From UBA2421 sp002343075 (lineage in GTDB: Bacteria; Planctomycetota; Phycisphaerae; Tepidisphaerales; Tepidisphaeraceae): a stretch of DNA of 57,845 nt. A program made the position numbers and the translations under genes. Numbering within the stretch: the stretch's first letter is position 1; each line of letters opens with the position of its first letter. The notes beneath the pieces were generated by a model that saw only the letters and a program-made list of their open reading frames with translations, had not been told where the DNA came from and did not search any database. Location: contig CALJLN010000024.1 in NCBI GenBank assembly GCA_937982565.1, forward strand, positions 1 to 57,845, in the 5' to 3' direction. Of the stretch, positions 1 through 10,400 are shown in pieces.

Positions 1-459
1 GGGTGGGTGGGGCTGCGCGGGGCGGTGCCGATTGTGCTTGCGACATTTCCCGTGCTGGCAGGCGTGGAAGGAGCGTCGCGGGTTTTCGATCTCGTGTTCT
101 TCATCGTGGTGGTCAGCAGTATCGTGCCGGGAAGCACCATTCGGTTTGTCACGCGCCGACTTGGCTTCGAGGCGGCACAGAAGCCGCGCCCGCCGGCCGT
201 GCTGGAGGTGAATGCCACCACCACGCTGCAGGGCGAGCTTACCAGCTACCACATCGACCGCACTGTAGCCGTCAGCGGTGCGAGGCTGCGCGAGATTGAG
301 TTTCCCCCTGGCTCGGCGATTGTGCTGGTCATCCGCGGCAGCGAGATCATCGCCGCGCGCGGCGACACCACGCTGCAGCCCGGCGACCACGCCTATGTCT
401 TCTTCCGCCCGGAAGACCGCCCGCTAATCGAAATCCTCTTCGGCCAGCCGGAGGATTAG
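1..459 (+). CDS. Potassium/proton antiporter, C-terminal part (5' truncated by window edge)
   Basis: The reading frame is open from the first base and ends at a TAG. The first residues (WVGLRGAVPIVLATFPVLAG) match the conserved last membrane segments of CPA1-type cation/proton antiporters of the NhaP2/CvrA kind. A second hydrophobic stretch (VFDLVFFIVVVSSIVPG) follows. The last ~75 residues look like a TrkA-C (RCK_C) regulatory domain (GSAIVLVIRGSEIIAARGDTTL is its core, seen here in two strands), which in this family senses cytosolic ligands and gates the exchanger. The protein would sit in the inner membrane and exchange K+ or Na+ for protons. The start and most of the membrane domain lie outside the window. 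Family assignment is confident; the ion preference is not. Confidence 0.85.
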   Translation, partial: GWVGLRGAVPIVLATFPVLAGVEGASRVFDLVFFIVVVSSIVPGSTIRFVTRRLGFEAAQKPRPPAVLEVNATTTLQGELTSYHIDRTVAVSGARLREIEFPPGSAIVLVIRGSEIIAARGDTTLQPGDHAYVFFRPEDRPLIEILFGQPED

Positions 460-839
460 CGCGCGAATGCCGTACGAGCCGGCACCGTCTCAGCAGTTGC
501 GCAATCGGTTGGGCCATGAGCCGGGGTGTCATGGATTGCTTCGAGTGTGACAAAGGCAGGAGGGAGATCGAAGTACTGGAACCGCGCCGGCCGCGTACGA
601 TGTACATCCACCCGGTCACCGGCGAGCCGCGCCGGTAGGTCCCGCCGCGGTGCCGGTGCGCGTCGCCCGTCGCCACCACCTCAAGCGTCGCCGCGCTGGG
701 GCGGATGGTGCAGCGGCCCGGTGCAGCGGCTTCCGATTGCCCCCGCAGTTGGCACAGCGGGCGGCGACCGATAATGCATGGGCACACGCACGGCTGCGAA
801 ACGATGATTCTGCAGGTGGGGAGACGTCTACGGAGTGAT
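460..839. other. Non-coding stretch after antiporter
   Basis: No convincing gene is seen. A 40-codon frame at 516-638 contains LEPRR by translation, but has no good ribosome binding site and no other family feature, so it is not called. No clear terminator hairpin was found. Confidence 0.4.
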
Positions 840-1049
840 GGGAGAGCTATCCCAAGCTCTGGGAGAGCTATCCCAGGCTTTGGGAGAGCTATCCCAAGCC
901 TCGGGAGAGCTATACCAGGCGTCGGGAGAGCTATACCGCGCTCTGGGAGAGCTATACCGAGCCTCGGAAGAGCCTTCCCTGGTCTCGGATGGGCTACACC
1001 AGGCTTCGGGCGATGCGTTCCGGGGCTTGGGCTGCGCAATTCGAGGTGT
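840..1049. repeat. 21-bp tandem minisatellite, ten units
   Basis: Ten head-to-tail 21-bp units start at 840, 861, 882, 903, 924, 945, 966, 987, 1008 and 1029. The first six are well conserved and begin GGGAGAGCTAT followed by CCC or ACC; the last four are increasingly diverged. Because 21 is a multiple of three, several frames on both strands stay open, for example as a 7-residue repeat GELSQAL, but none has a good start signal. It lies upstream of the first surface-protein gene. Units 1-3 can pair GGGA with TCCC; later units cannot, so a conserved RNA fold is not supported. Confidence 0.85.
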
Positions 1050-1243
1050 GTTTTTCGGCGTGAGACGTTTCATTGGCGCGGTTTGGGGCGCGTCATCGGC
1101 GGCGCGGGGGTGATGGGGTTGATTCCGTGAATTTTGTTGTATCGGACGTGGCGCGGCGGTAGCGTTTCTGGGAATCATCCCGGCGGCGCGGGTGCTGCAG
1201 TGGGGAGGATCGCTTCGGGGCTTCAAAGTAAGGGCATAAAAAA

Positions 1244-3196
1244 ATGTTCACCATCGAACCATTCGAGCAACGGCGATTGCTGTCCGCGGCGCTTTCGACT
1301 GACGTCTTTGCGCAGGCGGATGACCGCTACACCCTCGCGCTCACGCCCAGTTCGGGCGCCGCTGTGCCGGAGACGGCCATTACCAGCCTGCAATGGTCGG
1401 CGACGGGCGGGAGTTCGACATCGATCGCAGGAGAACTGGTGGTGACACTGCCAACCGGGCAACACTCGTCGCGGTTCCTGCAGCTCGCTCTCGCGGGGAG
1501 CGCGCTGAACAACGCGGAGATTAGACAGTTTACCTCGGAAGATCGCCTGCGCACGCTGTTTGATTTCTCGGACACCTCCACAGGTGGGCGCGCGTTCATC
1601 CGGGGCTATTCGCAGTTCACCGGCCCCGATTCGCTGGTGTATGACCGGCTGCGCTTCGCAGTGACGTTTATGCGGATAGAGTATTTTACCATCAACCCCA
1701 ACACCGGTGCTGAAACGATGACCTTTGCGCAGCATCATTACGGGCAGAATGCCGGCTCGGGTGATACGACGCTGTTCTCCAACGGATATATGTCGACCAG
1801 TGACGAGGTGCGCAACACGATCGAACTGGCCGGGGGGCAGCTTCCTGTGAAGAGCTGGGCAATCGATATCGACACCACGGCAGCGCCGGTGTTGACTGGG
1901 CCAAGCTTCACGACGGTGGCTTCCGGCGATGCGACGGCGCTGTTTCGCAGGCTAAGCGGCGCGGGAGGCACGGCGATCACCCCGCCGGTCGTTTTCACCA
2001 CGCGCGGCGACGATGGTGTGGCAGCTTCGCGCACAGTGATGGGCTATCCGGGAATTGGAACGACCAGCGTCACGCGATACGGCTTTTTTGATACCGTGCT
2101 GGATGATCAGCCGCGCGTCGATGAATACACCCTGCGCAGTTCCGCGCTGATGCTGATCGATTACACCTATGGCGCGGGCAGCGAGTTGAACGAACCGACG
2201 AGCACCGGATGGAACTTCTTCACCCAAGCCTCGTTCACGCGCACCCCGCTAACGGCGCACATCCGCCCGCCGGTGTCGGGGCCGGCGAATACACCGATCA
2301 ACTCCGTGCAGATCGAGCTTTCGCACCCGGTCAGCGGGCTGACATTGAGCGACTTCACATTTGATGGCCTCACCTCCGCCGGGCTGTCGCTGACGACATC
2401 GGATGATCGCGTCTTTACGCTCAGCGGGCTGGCGGCGCAGCAGACGACCGACCGCAACTATGGCGTGAAGCTGTTTGCGATCCCTTCGGGCGTGGTGTCG
2501 ATCGCCAGCCCGACGCACGTTTTGCTCGGCAGCGCCGGCCGGCAGTGGACGCTCGACACCGCGGCGCCTTTTGTGGCCGATTCGATGTTTGATTTCACAG
2601 GAACGCTTCCGCGGCCTTATGTTTTTGCGTTTGCGCTGTCCGAGCCAGTGACCGCTGCGCCCGGCGGGGTCCCTGTGCTGATCCGGCGCGTTGATAACGG
2701 CCAGCTCGTCGCCACCGCCACGGGCACCCTCAGCAGCGACGGGCAGACGCTCGACGCCGCCCTCACCGCACCGCTGCCGGATGGCAACTACCGCGCCACC
2801 GTCCCCGCAGGCGCGCTGATGGATGCTGCGGGAAATGTCACGCAGGCCGACACCGATTTGCCGTTTTTCGTCCTCGCCGCCGACGCCAATCGCAATCGTA
2901 GTGTTAATCTAGACGACTTCACCATCCTAGCCGCCAACTTCGGGCAAACCGGGCGCGTGTTTGGGCAGGGGAACTTCAATTACAGCACGGATGGCGCGGT
3001 CAATCTCGACGATTTCACAATTCTCGCCGCACAGTTCGGCAAGACGCTGCCCGCCGCGGGCGAACTGCCGCGCGCGGGGCGGCTGCCGGTGGGGGGGGTG
3101 TCGGCTGCCGGGAGCGAATTGGGCGGGAAGGGTGGCGTGGGGCTATTCGCCGAGCGCCCACTGGCTGAACGGCTCATCTCGCAGTTTGATTTTTGA
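1244..3196 (+). CDS. LEPR-XLL / dockerin surface protein, Ig-like type
   Basis: A 650-residue protein. The N-terminus carries a variant LEPR-XLL motif (EPFEQRRLLSA, residues ~5-15), and there is no hydrophobic signal peptide. The middle has no recognised catalytic domain; it reads as beta-rich, with two Ig-like segments around residues 345-440 and 445-545. The second contains LPDGNYRATVPAG, which recurs before the dockerin in most sister proteins. Two dockerin-type EF-hand repeats follow (DANRNRSVNLDDFTILAANFG and a second ending VNLDDFTILAAQFG), then a ~50-residue tail ending in an aromatic residue. The dockerin loops have the Asp/Asn pattern for calcium binding. The ATG at 1244 is preceded by AGGG about 9 bases upstream. 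It is the first of the array; function beyond surface display or adhesion is unknown. Confidence 0.9.
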   Translation: MFTIEPFEQRRLLSAALSTDVFAQADDRYTLALTPSSGAAVPETAITSLQWSATGGSSTSIAGELVVTLPTGQHSSRFLQLALAGSALNNAEIRQFTSEDRLRTLFDFSDTSTGGRAFIRGYSQFTGPDSLVYDRLRFAVTFMRIEYFTINPNTGAETMTFAQHHYGQNAGSGDTTLFSNGYMSTSDEVRNTIELAGGQLPVKSWAIDIDTTAAPVLTGPSFTTVASGDATALFRRLSGAGGTAITPPVVFTTRGDDGVAASRTVMGYPGIGTTSVTRYGFFDTVLDDQPRVDEYTLRSSALMLIDYTYGAGSELNEPTSTGWNFFTQASFTRTPLTAHIRPPVSGPANTPINSVQIELSHPVSGLTLSDFTFDGLTSAGLSLTTSDDRVFTLSGLAAQQTTDRNYGVKLFAIPSGVVSIASPTHVLLGSAGRQWTLDTAAPFVADSMFDFTGTLPRPYVFAFALSEPVTAAPGGVPVLIRRVDNGQLVATATGTLSSDGQTLDAALTAPLPDGNYRATVPAGALMDAAGNVTQADTDLPFFVLAADANRNRSVNLDDFTILAANFGQTGRVFGQGNFNYSTDGAVNLDDFTILAAQFGKTLPAAGELPRAGRLPVGGVSAAGSELGGKGGVGLFAERPLAERLISQFDF

Positions 3197-3283
3197 TTCC
3201 ACGCAGATTTTCCGTGCGACCAGGGCTGATACCGGCTATATTTTATAACTTGTATAAGACTGGAAAGGCCGGAGGTGCGTGCG

Positions 3284-6200
3284 ATGCGGAAGTGGAGAAG
3301 CAAATCGGGTAGCCGTCGACCGGTTGAGGCACTCGAGCCGCGGAGGCTGTTGGCTGCGGAGTTGGTCATCTCCGAATTTCTGGCGAGCAACAATACCTCG
3401 CTGACGGATAATCTTGGAAATCGCGAAGACTGGATCGAAATCCGCAACGCCGGCGATGCTGCCGCCAATCTTGGCGATTACTATCTGACCGACAGTGCCG
3501 CCGACCCCACGCGGTGGCGGTTTCCCGATCAACCGCTGCTCGCGGGGGCGTACATTGTCGTATTTGCATCCGATCGCAATTTGGCCGTTGCGGGGCAGGA
3601 GTTGCACACCAACTTCAAGCTCGGCGCATCCGGCGAATATCTGGGCCTGATTCGCGCCGCCGACCTGCAGCCGCAATTTGAATATGCGCCATCGTTTCCG
3701 GTGCAGTCGACCGACATCTCCTACGGCTTGCTCGACGATACCAACCCCAACAGCCCTCGAACCTATTTCACTGTGCCAAGTCCTGGCACGCCCAACATCC
3801 CGGCGGTGGTTCAACCCGTGTTTTCTGAGACGGGCAAGGTGTTTTTCGGGCAAGTGTCGGTGACACTCGCCACCCCCACGCCGGGCGCGACGATCCGATT
3901 TACCACCAACGGCACACCGCCCACCGCAGCGAGCGCGATTTACTCCAGTGCGATCAATCTCACCAGTACGACCGTGCTGCGCGCCAAGGCATTTGCACCG
4001 GGCTTTCTGGATAGCCCAATTGCCAGCGAGGCATTCACTGCCGTCGATTCTTCGGCCAACACGTTTAATTCCAATCTGCCGATTGTGGTCATTGATACTT
4101 TTAGTGGCACGCTGAACGACACCACCCTCATCCCCGCCGCCGCCACTCTGATTGATACCGGCGCTGATGGCCGCGCTGAAATGCTCGACCAGCCTGACTT
4201 TTCAGGGCGCATCGGCATTCGCATTCGCGGCAGTTCGAGCGCAGAGCCTTCGTATCCGCAGAAGCAGTTTGCCGTTGAAACCTGGGATGAAAACAATCAG
4301 GACAAGAAGGTGCCGCTCTTGGGCCTTCCCGCAGAGTCGGATTGGGTCTTGTATGCTCCATACGCCGAGCGATCCCTGATGCAGAATGCGCTGGCGTATC
4401 AGTGGTCACGTGAGATGGGCCAATACGCGTCGCGCACGCGGTACGTCGAGGTGTATCTGAATACCAACGGCGGCAGCATCAATTACACCGGTGACTACTG
4501 GGGCATTTACATTCTGGAAGAGAAAATCAAAGGCGGCGACGACCGGGTTGACATCACCAAGATGCGTCCGACCGACAACAGCGGTGAAGCTGTTACCGGC
4601 GGGTATATCTTTAAGAAAGACCGCGTGGAGGCGACCGAGAGCAGTTTCACCACGCGCGACGGGCAGACATTCGTCAACGTCGAGCCGGACGAAACCGAAA
4701 TCACTCCGCAGCAGAAGACGTATATCAGCGACTACATGAGCGATTTCGAGGATGCTCTCTTCGGGGGAAACTTCGCCGATCCTGCCACTGGCTATGCGCA
4801 ATACATTGACGTCAATAGCTGGATCGATTTCTGGATCGCCAATGAGTTTACCAAGAACGTAGACGGTTTCTGGCTTAGCACATTCTTCTACAAAGACCGC
4901 GGGGGTAAGGTGGCGATGGGTCCAGTGTGGGACTTCAATCGCTCGCTCGGCCACGCCAATTATCGCAATGGTGCCAGCGCAACGGGGTGGAATCATGAGT
5001 CGCTGACGAGCAGCCAATACTACTACTTTCCCCGGCTGTTTCAGGATCCAGCGTTCAAGCTGCGCGTCACCGACCGGTGGGAGGAATTGCGCCAGTCGGT
5101 CTTTGCCACGAGCAAGATCATGGCAGACATCGATGCCAACATCTCGCTTCTCAGCGATAACACCACAAACTATCCGACAGGGACTGTTCCCGCGCAGCCG
5201 CCGAGCAATGCGCTGGTCCGTAATTTCCGCAAGTGGACCACGCTTGGCACATTCACGCCCGCGATCGAGTTTTATGATCCGCAGGGGCGGTGGATTGAAG
5301 ACGTCAAGTTGATGAAGTCGTGGATTTCCGCCCGTCTAAGCTGGATTGACAGCCAGTTTGTCCCCGCGCCGTTGATTTCGCCCGTGGGTGGGATAGTTGC
5401 GCCTGGCTCGGAGGTCACCCTGACCCCGCAGGCCCAAGCGACGGCGGTTGACACCACGATTCTTGCCTCGGGAGCGCCGGCGCGGGCGGTCATTCCGACG
5501 GGTGCGATACCCGGTTGGCAGACCCTGGGCTACACCGTGCCCGCCGGGTGGCTCAGTGGGACCACCGGTGTGGGGTACGACACGAACACTTCCGGCGTCA
5601 ACTTTCTGCCGCAGATCGGCTTGAATGTTGGCGCAATGCAGAACAATCGAACATCGGTGTTTATCCGTGTCGAGTTTAATATAGCTGATCCGGCCAGTAT
5701 CGATTCGCTGATTCTTCGAATGAAGTACGACGACGGCTTTTTCGCCTGGGTGAACGGCGTGCGCGTCATCGAGGCCAACGCTGTCGAGAACTCCAATCCG
5801 ACGTTCAGCGCTGCGGCGGTGTCGTCGCGCAATGACACCGCGGCGCTGTCGTTCGTCGATTTCGATATCTCGGCGGTCAAGCCGCAACTGGTGGCGGGCG
5901 TGAACGTTCTGGCAATCCAAGGCATGAACAATGTCGCTGCCAGCAGCGATATGATCATGCTCCCCGAGATCGTCTCCCGAAAATATGTTTCTGCCGCTTC
6001 GGGCGATGTTTACTACAGCACCGACGGCACCGACCCGCGCGCGAGCAACGGCCTGCCGTCGCCCTCGGCAGCACTTTATAGCGGGCCGATTCAGGTCAAC
6101 CAGGACACGCGCATTCGCGCTCGAACCCTCATCGGCGGGAATTGGAGCGGGGAGACCAACCAACTCTACACCGTCTCGGCCAACTCGCTGGCGATTACCG

Positions 6201-7261
6201 AGCTGATGTACAACCCTGCGCCCGGCGGCGCGTTTGGTGCGCAGGAATATGAGTGGATCGAAGTCTTCAACCACGGTACGCAATCTCTGGCCCTGGCAGG
6301 GTTTGCGATTACCCAGGGCGTTGTCAGCACGCTGGCCGGCGGGACGCTTGCACCGGGCGGGTACGGCGTGCTCATTAAAAACCTCGCCGCTTTCGAAGAA
6401 CGGTATGGCACAGGGCGAAACATCGTCGGCACGTTCACCGGCTCGCTCGATAACGGCGGCGAGAGGATTGTGCTTGCCTCACCCTCGGGCGTTGCACTTC
6501 AGGATTTCACCTATGACGACGTCGCCCCGTGGCCCACAAGCCCCGACGGCGGGGGGCCTTCGCTGGAGATCATTGATCCGCTTGCAAGCGCCGCCGACCC
6601 GGCCAACTGGCGCGCCAGCGCGCTCATTGGCGGTACGCCGGGCGTGAGTTCCGTCGATACCGCGCCCCCGAGCGTGGTGCAGGCGAGTTTCGATGTGAAT
6701 CTCAATGCGTTCACAATCCGGTTTGATGAAAATGTGCAGGCGAGCGTTGAGGCGGCAGACCTGGTGATCGAGGCAGTTGCCGGCGGGGCGAGTTTCGCCC
6801 CGTCATCGGCAACCTATAGCGAGGTCGACAATTCCGCGAGATTCTGGCTGTCGGCCCCGCTTCCCGATGGTAACTACCGTCTGCGCTTCGCCGCCGGTGT
6901 CATCGCCGACGCATCCGGTAATCTGCTGCCCGAAACGGAGATAGCACAAGCCGACTTCTTCGCGCTTGCCGCGGACGCCAATCGTGATCGTGCTGTGAAC
7001 CTCGACGACTTCACCATCCTCGCCGCCAACTTCGGCCTGCCGGGTCGTGTGTTTAGTGAGGGCAACTTTGATTACAGCGGCGACGGGGTGAGCTTGAATG
7101 ACTTCACCATCCTCGCGGCGCAGTTCGGCAGCAGTCTTCCGGCGGCGGGAGCCCTGCCGCACGTCGCCCGCCCCCGCGCCGCCCCGGCGGGGTCGCCGTT
7201 TGCATTGCTGCGGATTGATCTCGACGACACGGCTCCGATTCTCGCTTCACTGCAGGTGTGA
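3284..7261 (+). CDS. CotH kinase / lamin-tail surface protein with LEPR-XLL and dockerin
   Basis: About 1325 residues. In order: LEPR-XLL motif (EALEPRRLLAA, ~14-24), lamin-tail domain (~25-150, with DWIEIRNAG), chitobiase-type C-terminal domain (~165-245), CotH-like kinase domain (~255-690; YPQKQFAVET, WVLYAPY, GIYILEEKIKGG, GPVWDFNRSLG), a galactose-binding-like beta domain, a second chitobiase-type domain, a second lamin-tail domain (~960-1120), an Ig-like LPDGNY domain and two dockerin repeats. CotH proteins are atypical secreted protein kinases; here an extracellular role is inferred from the architecture. The ATG at 3284 is chosen over the GTG at 3275 because GGAGG at 3271-3275 lies 8 bases before the ATG and overlaps the GTG. 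An AT-rich patch with TATAAC/TATAAG (~3236-3260) may hold the promoter. It is paralogous to the next gene. Confidence 0.9.
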   Translation: MRKWRSKSGSRRPVEALEPRRLLAAELVISEFLASNNTSLTDNLGNREDWIEIRNAGDAAANLGDYYLTDSAADPTRWRFPDQPLLAGAYIVVFASDRNLAVAGQELHTNFKLGASGEYLGLIRAADLQPQFEYAPSFPVQSTDISYGLLDDTNPNSPRTYFTVPSPGTPNIPAVVQPVFSETGKVFFGQVSVTLATPTPGATIRFTTNGTPPTAASAIYSSAINLTSTTVLRAKAFAPGFLDSPIASEAFTAVDSSANTFNSNLPIVVIDTFSGTLNDTTLIPAAATLIDTGADGRAEMLDQPDFSGRIGIRIRGSSSAEPSYPQKQFAVETWDENNQDKKVPLLGLPAESDWVLYAPYAERSLMQNALAYQWSREMGQYASRTRYVEVYLNTNGGSINYTGDYWGIYILEEKIKGGDDRVDITKMRPTDNSGEAVTGGYIFKKDRVEATESSFTTRDGQTFVNVEPDETEITPQQKTYISDYMSDFEDALFGGNFADPATGYAQYIDVNSWIDFWIANEFTKNVDGFWLSTFFYKDRGGKVAMGPVWDFNRSLGHANYRNGASATGWNHESLTSSQYYYFPRLFQDPAFKLRVTDRWEELRQSVFATSKIMADIDANISLLSDNTTNYPTGTVPAQPPSNALVRNFRKWTTLGTFTPAIEFYDPQGRWIEDVKLMKSWISARLSWIDSQFVPAPLISPVGGIVAPGSEVTLTPQAQATAVDTTILASGAPARAVIPTGAIPGWQTLGYTVPAGWLSGTTGVGYDTNTSGVNFLPQIGLNVGAMQNNRTSVFIRVEFNIADPASIDSLILRMKYDDGFFAWVNGVRVIEANAVENSNPTFSAAAVSSRNDTAALSFVDFDISAVKPQLVAGVNVLAIQGMNNVAASSDMIMLPEIVSRKYVSAASGDVYYSTDGTDPRASNGLPSPSAALYSGPIQVNQDTRIRARTLIGGNWSGETNQLYTVSANSLAITELMYNPAPGGAFGAQEYEWIEVFNHGTQSLALAGFAITQGVVSTLAGGTLAPGGYGVLIKNLAAFEERYGTGRNIVGTFTGSLDNGGERIVLASPSGVALQDFTYDDVAPWPTSPDGGGPSLEIIDPLASAADPANWRASALIGGTPGVSSVDTAPPSVVQASFDVNLNAFTIRFDENVQASVEAADLVIEAVAGGASFAPSSATYSEVDNSARFWLSAPLPDGNYRLRFAAGVIADASGNLLPETEIAQADFFALAADANRDRAVNLDDFTILAANFGLPGRVFSEGNFDYSGDGVSLNDFTILAAQFGSSLPAAGALPHVARPRAAPAGSPFALLRIDLDDTAPILASLQV

Positions 7262-7409
7262 GTCGCTGCGCTGGTTGGCAATACTAGTACGCGATATTGA
7301 CATCCGCATTTGCTCGGCTGAGCCATAATGGCGTTGGACGGAGGAGGCTTTCTCGACCGGTCATTGGTCGGGCACACTTCGAAGAGCGTAACTTGGCGTG
7401 GAAAATCAG

Positions 7410-10400
7410 ATGAAGCGAGTTGAGCGGAAACGAGCGAGGGCGGGCCGGCGAAAGTTGGCTGCGCAGATCGAAGCCTGCGAACCCCGACGACTATTGAGTG
7501 TGGTCATCAATGAACTGGTCGCAGGAAACACCATCGGGATCGTGGATAGTGATGGAACCCGGCAGGATTGGATCGAGTTGCGCAACACCGCATCCAGTGC
7601 CGTGGACCTGTCGGGCTGGTACCTCACCGATGACCTGTCAGATCGGACCAAATGGCAGTTTCCGTCGACTACGCTTCCGGCAGACGGTTATCTCGTCGTC
7701 TTTGCGTCGGATAAGAACCGTTCGGTCGCCGGTCAGGAACTGCATACCAACTTCAAGCTGACCAGTGCCGGCGAAACCGTGGCGCTGGTGATGCCCGATG
7801 GCACTACAATCGCCGACTCATTTGCGCCGTTTCCGGCGGTGAAGGATGACCGTTCCTTCGGCATTGCCAAGAGTGACGCTGCGACCGTCACCGAGACGCT
7901 TGTGGGAGCGACCTCGCCCTTGAAGGTCATCTCGCCCACTTCGCGATCGGCGGCGACTGATGATTTCTGGCGAAATGTCGGTTTCAACGATGCCGCGTGG
8001 ATTTCCGGGGTGCGCTCGGTAGGGTTCGACCGCGATGGAACTGTGTCGCTGAACGGCTTCATCGGTACTACGCTCTCGGAAGCGCAGATGCCCAGTACCT
8101 CGTCGCCGCGATACACCGCGTATGTGCGGTACGCGTTCGATCTAGCGGCGGCTGCGCAGTTGACGTCGCTTACGATGCAAGTGCGTTACGACGATGGGTT
8201 CATCGGCTACCTCAACGGGAAAGAGTTCTTCCGCACCGGTTTCCAGGATGATGATGCGCGCCCAAGCCCGCAGTGGGATGCGCGCGCCAATCAAAACCGC
8301 GCCGATGTTGATACGATTGTCCCGCTCACAGTCGATATGACGGCGTATCTTCCGCTTCTGGTTGATGGGCCAAATGTGCTGGCGTTTCACGCGGTCAATA
8401 GTGCGAGCACGACCAGTTCCAGCATCAATGTGCGAGACTTCCTGCTCGAACCCGTCGTGACCGCGACCCGCGCCAGCGGGCCCGCGAGCGCGCAGTTTAT
8501 GGATCGGCCCACTCCGGGGGCAGAAAATGGGGTCGGGACGCTCGGCTTCGTCGGCGATACGCACTTTTCTGTAGACCGCGGATTTTATGACGCGCCGTTC
8601 CAGCTTGCCATCACCAGCAATACGCCCGGCGCACAAATCTACTACACCCTGAACGGCAGTGCTCCGGCCGCGGGTGTGGGGTCGCTTTACTCGGGGCCGA
8701 TCACCGTCACGACCACTACGACACTTCGCGCCATCGCCACCAAGCCGGGGCATGTGCCTTCTAATGTCGATACAGTGACGTATGTCTTTCTCGATGACGT
8801 CATTCAGCAAAGCGACGCATACGTTACGCAGCCATTTACATTTTGGGGCCACGACAAAGAAGATGCCGACCTGCTGAACAACGAGCCCGATTGGGCGGTC
8901 GATCCCGATGTGGTCAATGATCCCGTCTACGCCGCAAGCATTAAGAATGATCTAAAGGCAATTCCAAGCATGTCGCTGGTCATGGACTGGAATGATCTGT
9001 TTAACGGCAACGTGACTCCCGGAACCAACAATACGCAAGGCATCTACATCCTGGGCAAGGGCTTCGAGCGATACAGCCATGTCGAGTACTTCAACGCCAC
9101 CGGCACCGATCAATGGCACACCGACGCCGCGGTCGAGATGCAGGGGCATAGCAGCACGACTCGATGGAACTCTGACAAGATGTCCTTCGAGTTGAAGTTT
9201 AAGTTCCCGTACGGTTCGACCAAGCTGGAGCATCCCATTTTTGCCGGCACACCCGACGGGGCAAACGCGGCGACTCGTTTTGATTCGCTCATTCTCGACG
9301 CGATGTACAACTACACTTGGATTCACGCCAATCACCGCCAGGCGGCCGTGGCAAGGTTTGTCACCGATCAAGTGGTCGCCGATCTTCAGAATCTCGCCGG
9401 GGGGCGCGCGCCGCACGGGAAGTTTGTTCACCTGTATCTGAATGGGCTTTATTGGGGACTGTATCTGCTTCACGAAAAGCCCGGCGACGGATTCGCGGAT
9501 GCATACTACGGAGGCAACAAGGACGACTATGATGTCATCAGACACAACCCCACCCCCGATTTCACTCCGGCCGACGGCGGGGTGACGGCCATCGACAATT
9601 ACACCGCGTTTATCAACGCCACCCGACAGAACATGGCCAGCGCCAGCAACTACGCCGCCGTCGAGGCGTTGCTGGATGTGGATGATTTCATCGACTACAT
9701 GATCGTCCACTATTACGCCGGGAATAATGACTGGGCACACAATAACTGGTATGCCAGCCGCAATCGTGTCGTGCCCGGCAGCAAGTGGCACTTTCACGAG
9801 TGGGATCAGGAGCATGCATTCCCCACCGATGACAATGCCCACCTCGGCGATACGATCGGCGAAGATTATGACAGCACCGGCAAAGACGACCCATTTGCGC
9901 CCACCGAGATTCATATCAATCTCATGGCCAACCCCGAGTACAAGCTGAAGTTCGCCGATCGCGCCCAGCGGTTGTTGTTTAACGGCGGACTTCTCACCCC
10001 CGCCAGCGCCGCGGCGGTGTTTCAGACGCGGGTGAACGAGATTGACCGCGCGATTGTCGGGGAGTCGGCCCGGTGGGGTGATAACCGGGTGCCGATCACT
10101 ATCACCGGGTCGCAGCCCTACGCTCGAAACACGCCATACACGCGCGCCGATTGGGTCGCCACCATGAACGGCGTCCTGGCCGACTTCTTCCCCGTGCGCA
10201 CCCAGATCACGCTCAGTCAATTCATCTCGCGCGGCTGGATGCCGAGTCTGGCAGCCCCGCTTATGAATCAATACGGCGGGAGCGTCAGCGCGGGGTTTCA
10301 GCTCACACTCACCAAGCCCGTCGGCTCACCGGCCGCGGCGAAGATCTATTACACGCTCGACGGCAGCGACCCCCGCCTTCCCGGCGGCACCATCGCACCT

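Noticed and set aside
516..638. Small plus-strand frame containing LEPRR and a CxxC
   Set aside because: No ribosome binding site, no RRLL-x-A continuation, no downstream domain; a chance match is more likely than an orphan LEPR peptide.
347..1039. Minus-strand frame through the 21-bp minisatellite with GIALP repeats
   Set aside because: The repeat period keeps several frames open on both strands; it also overlaps the end of the antiporter gene.
840..1049. CRISPR-like array
   Set aside because: Units are contiguous 21-bp repeats with no unique spacers and no cas genes.
7297..7329. TTGACA and CATAAT upstream of the second CotH gene as a promoter
   Set aside because: The spacer is 21 bases, too long for a standard promoter.
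8952..10271. Minus-strand frame of 439 codons
   Set aside because: Lies wholly inside the second CotH gene and has no recognisable product.
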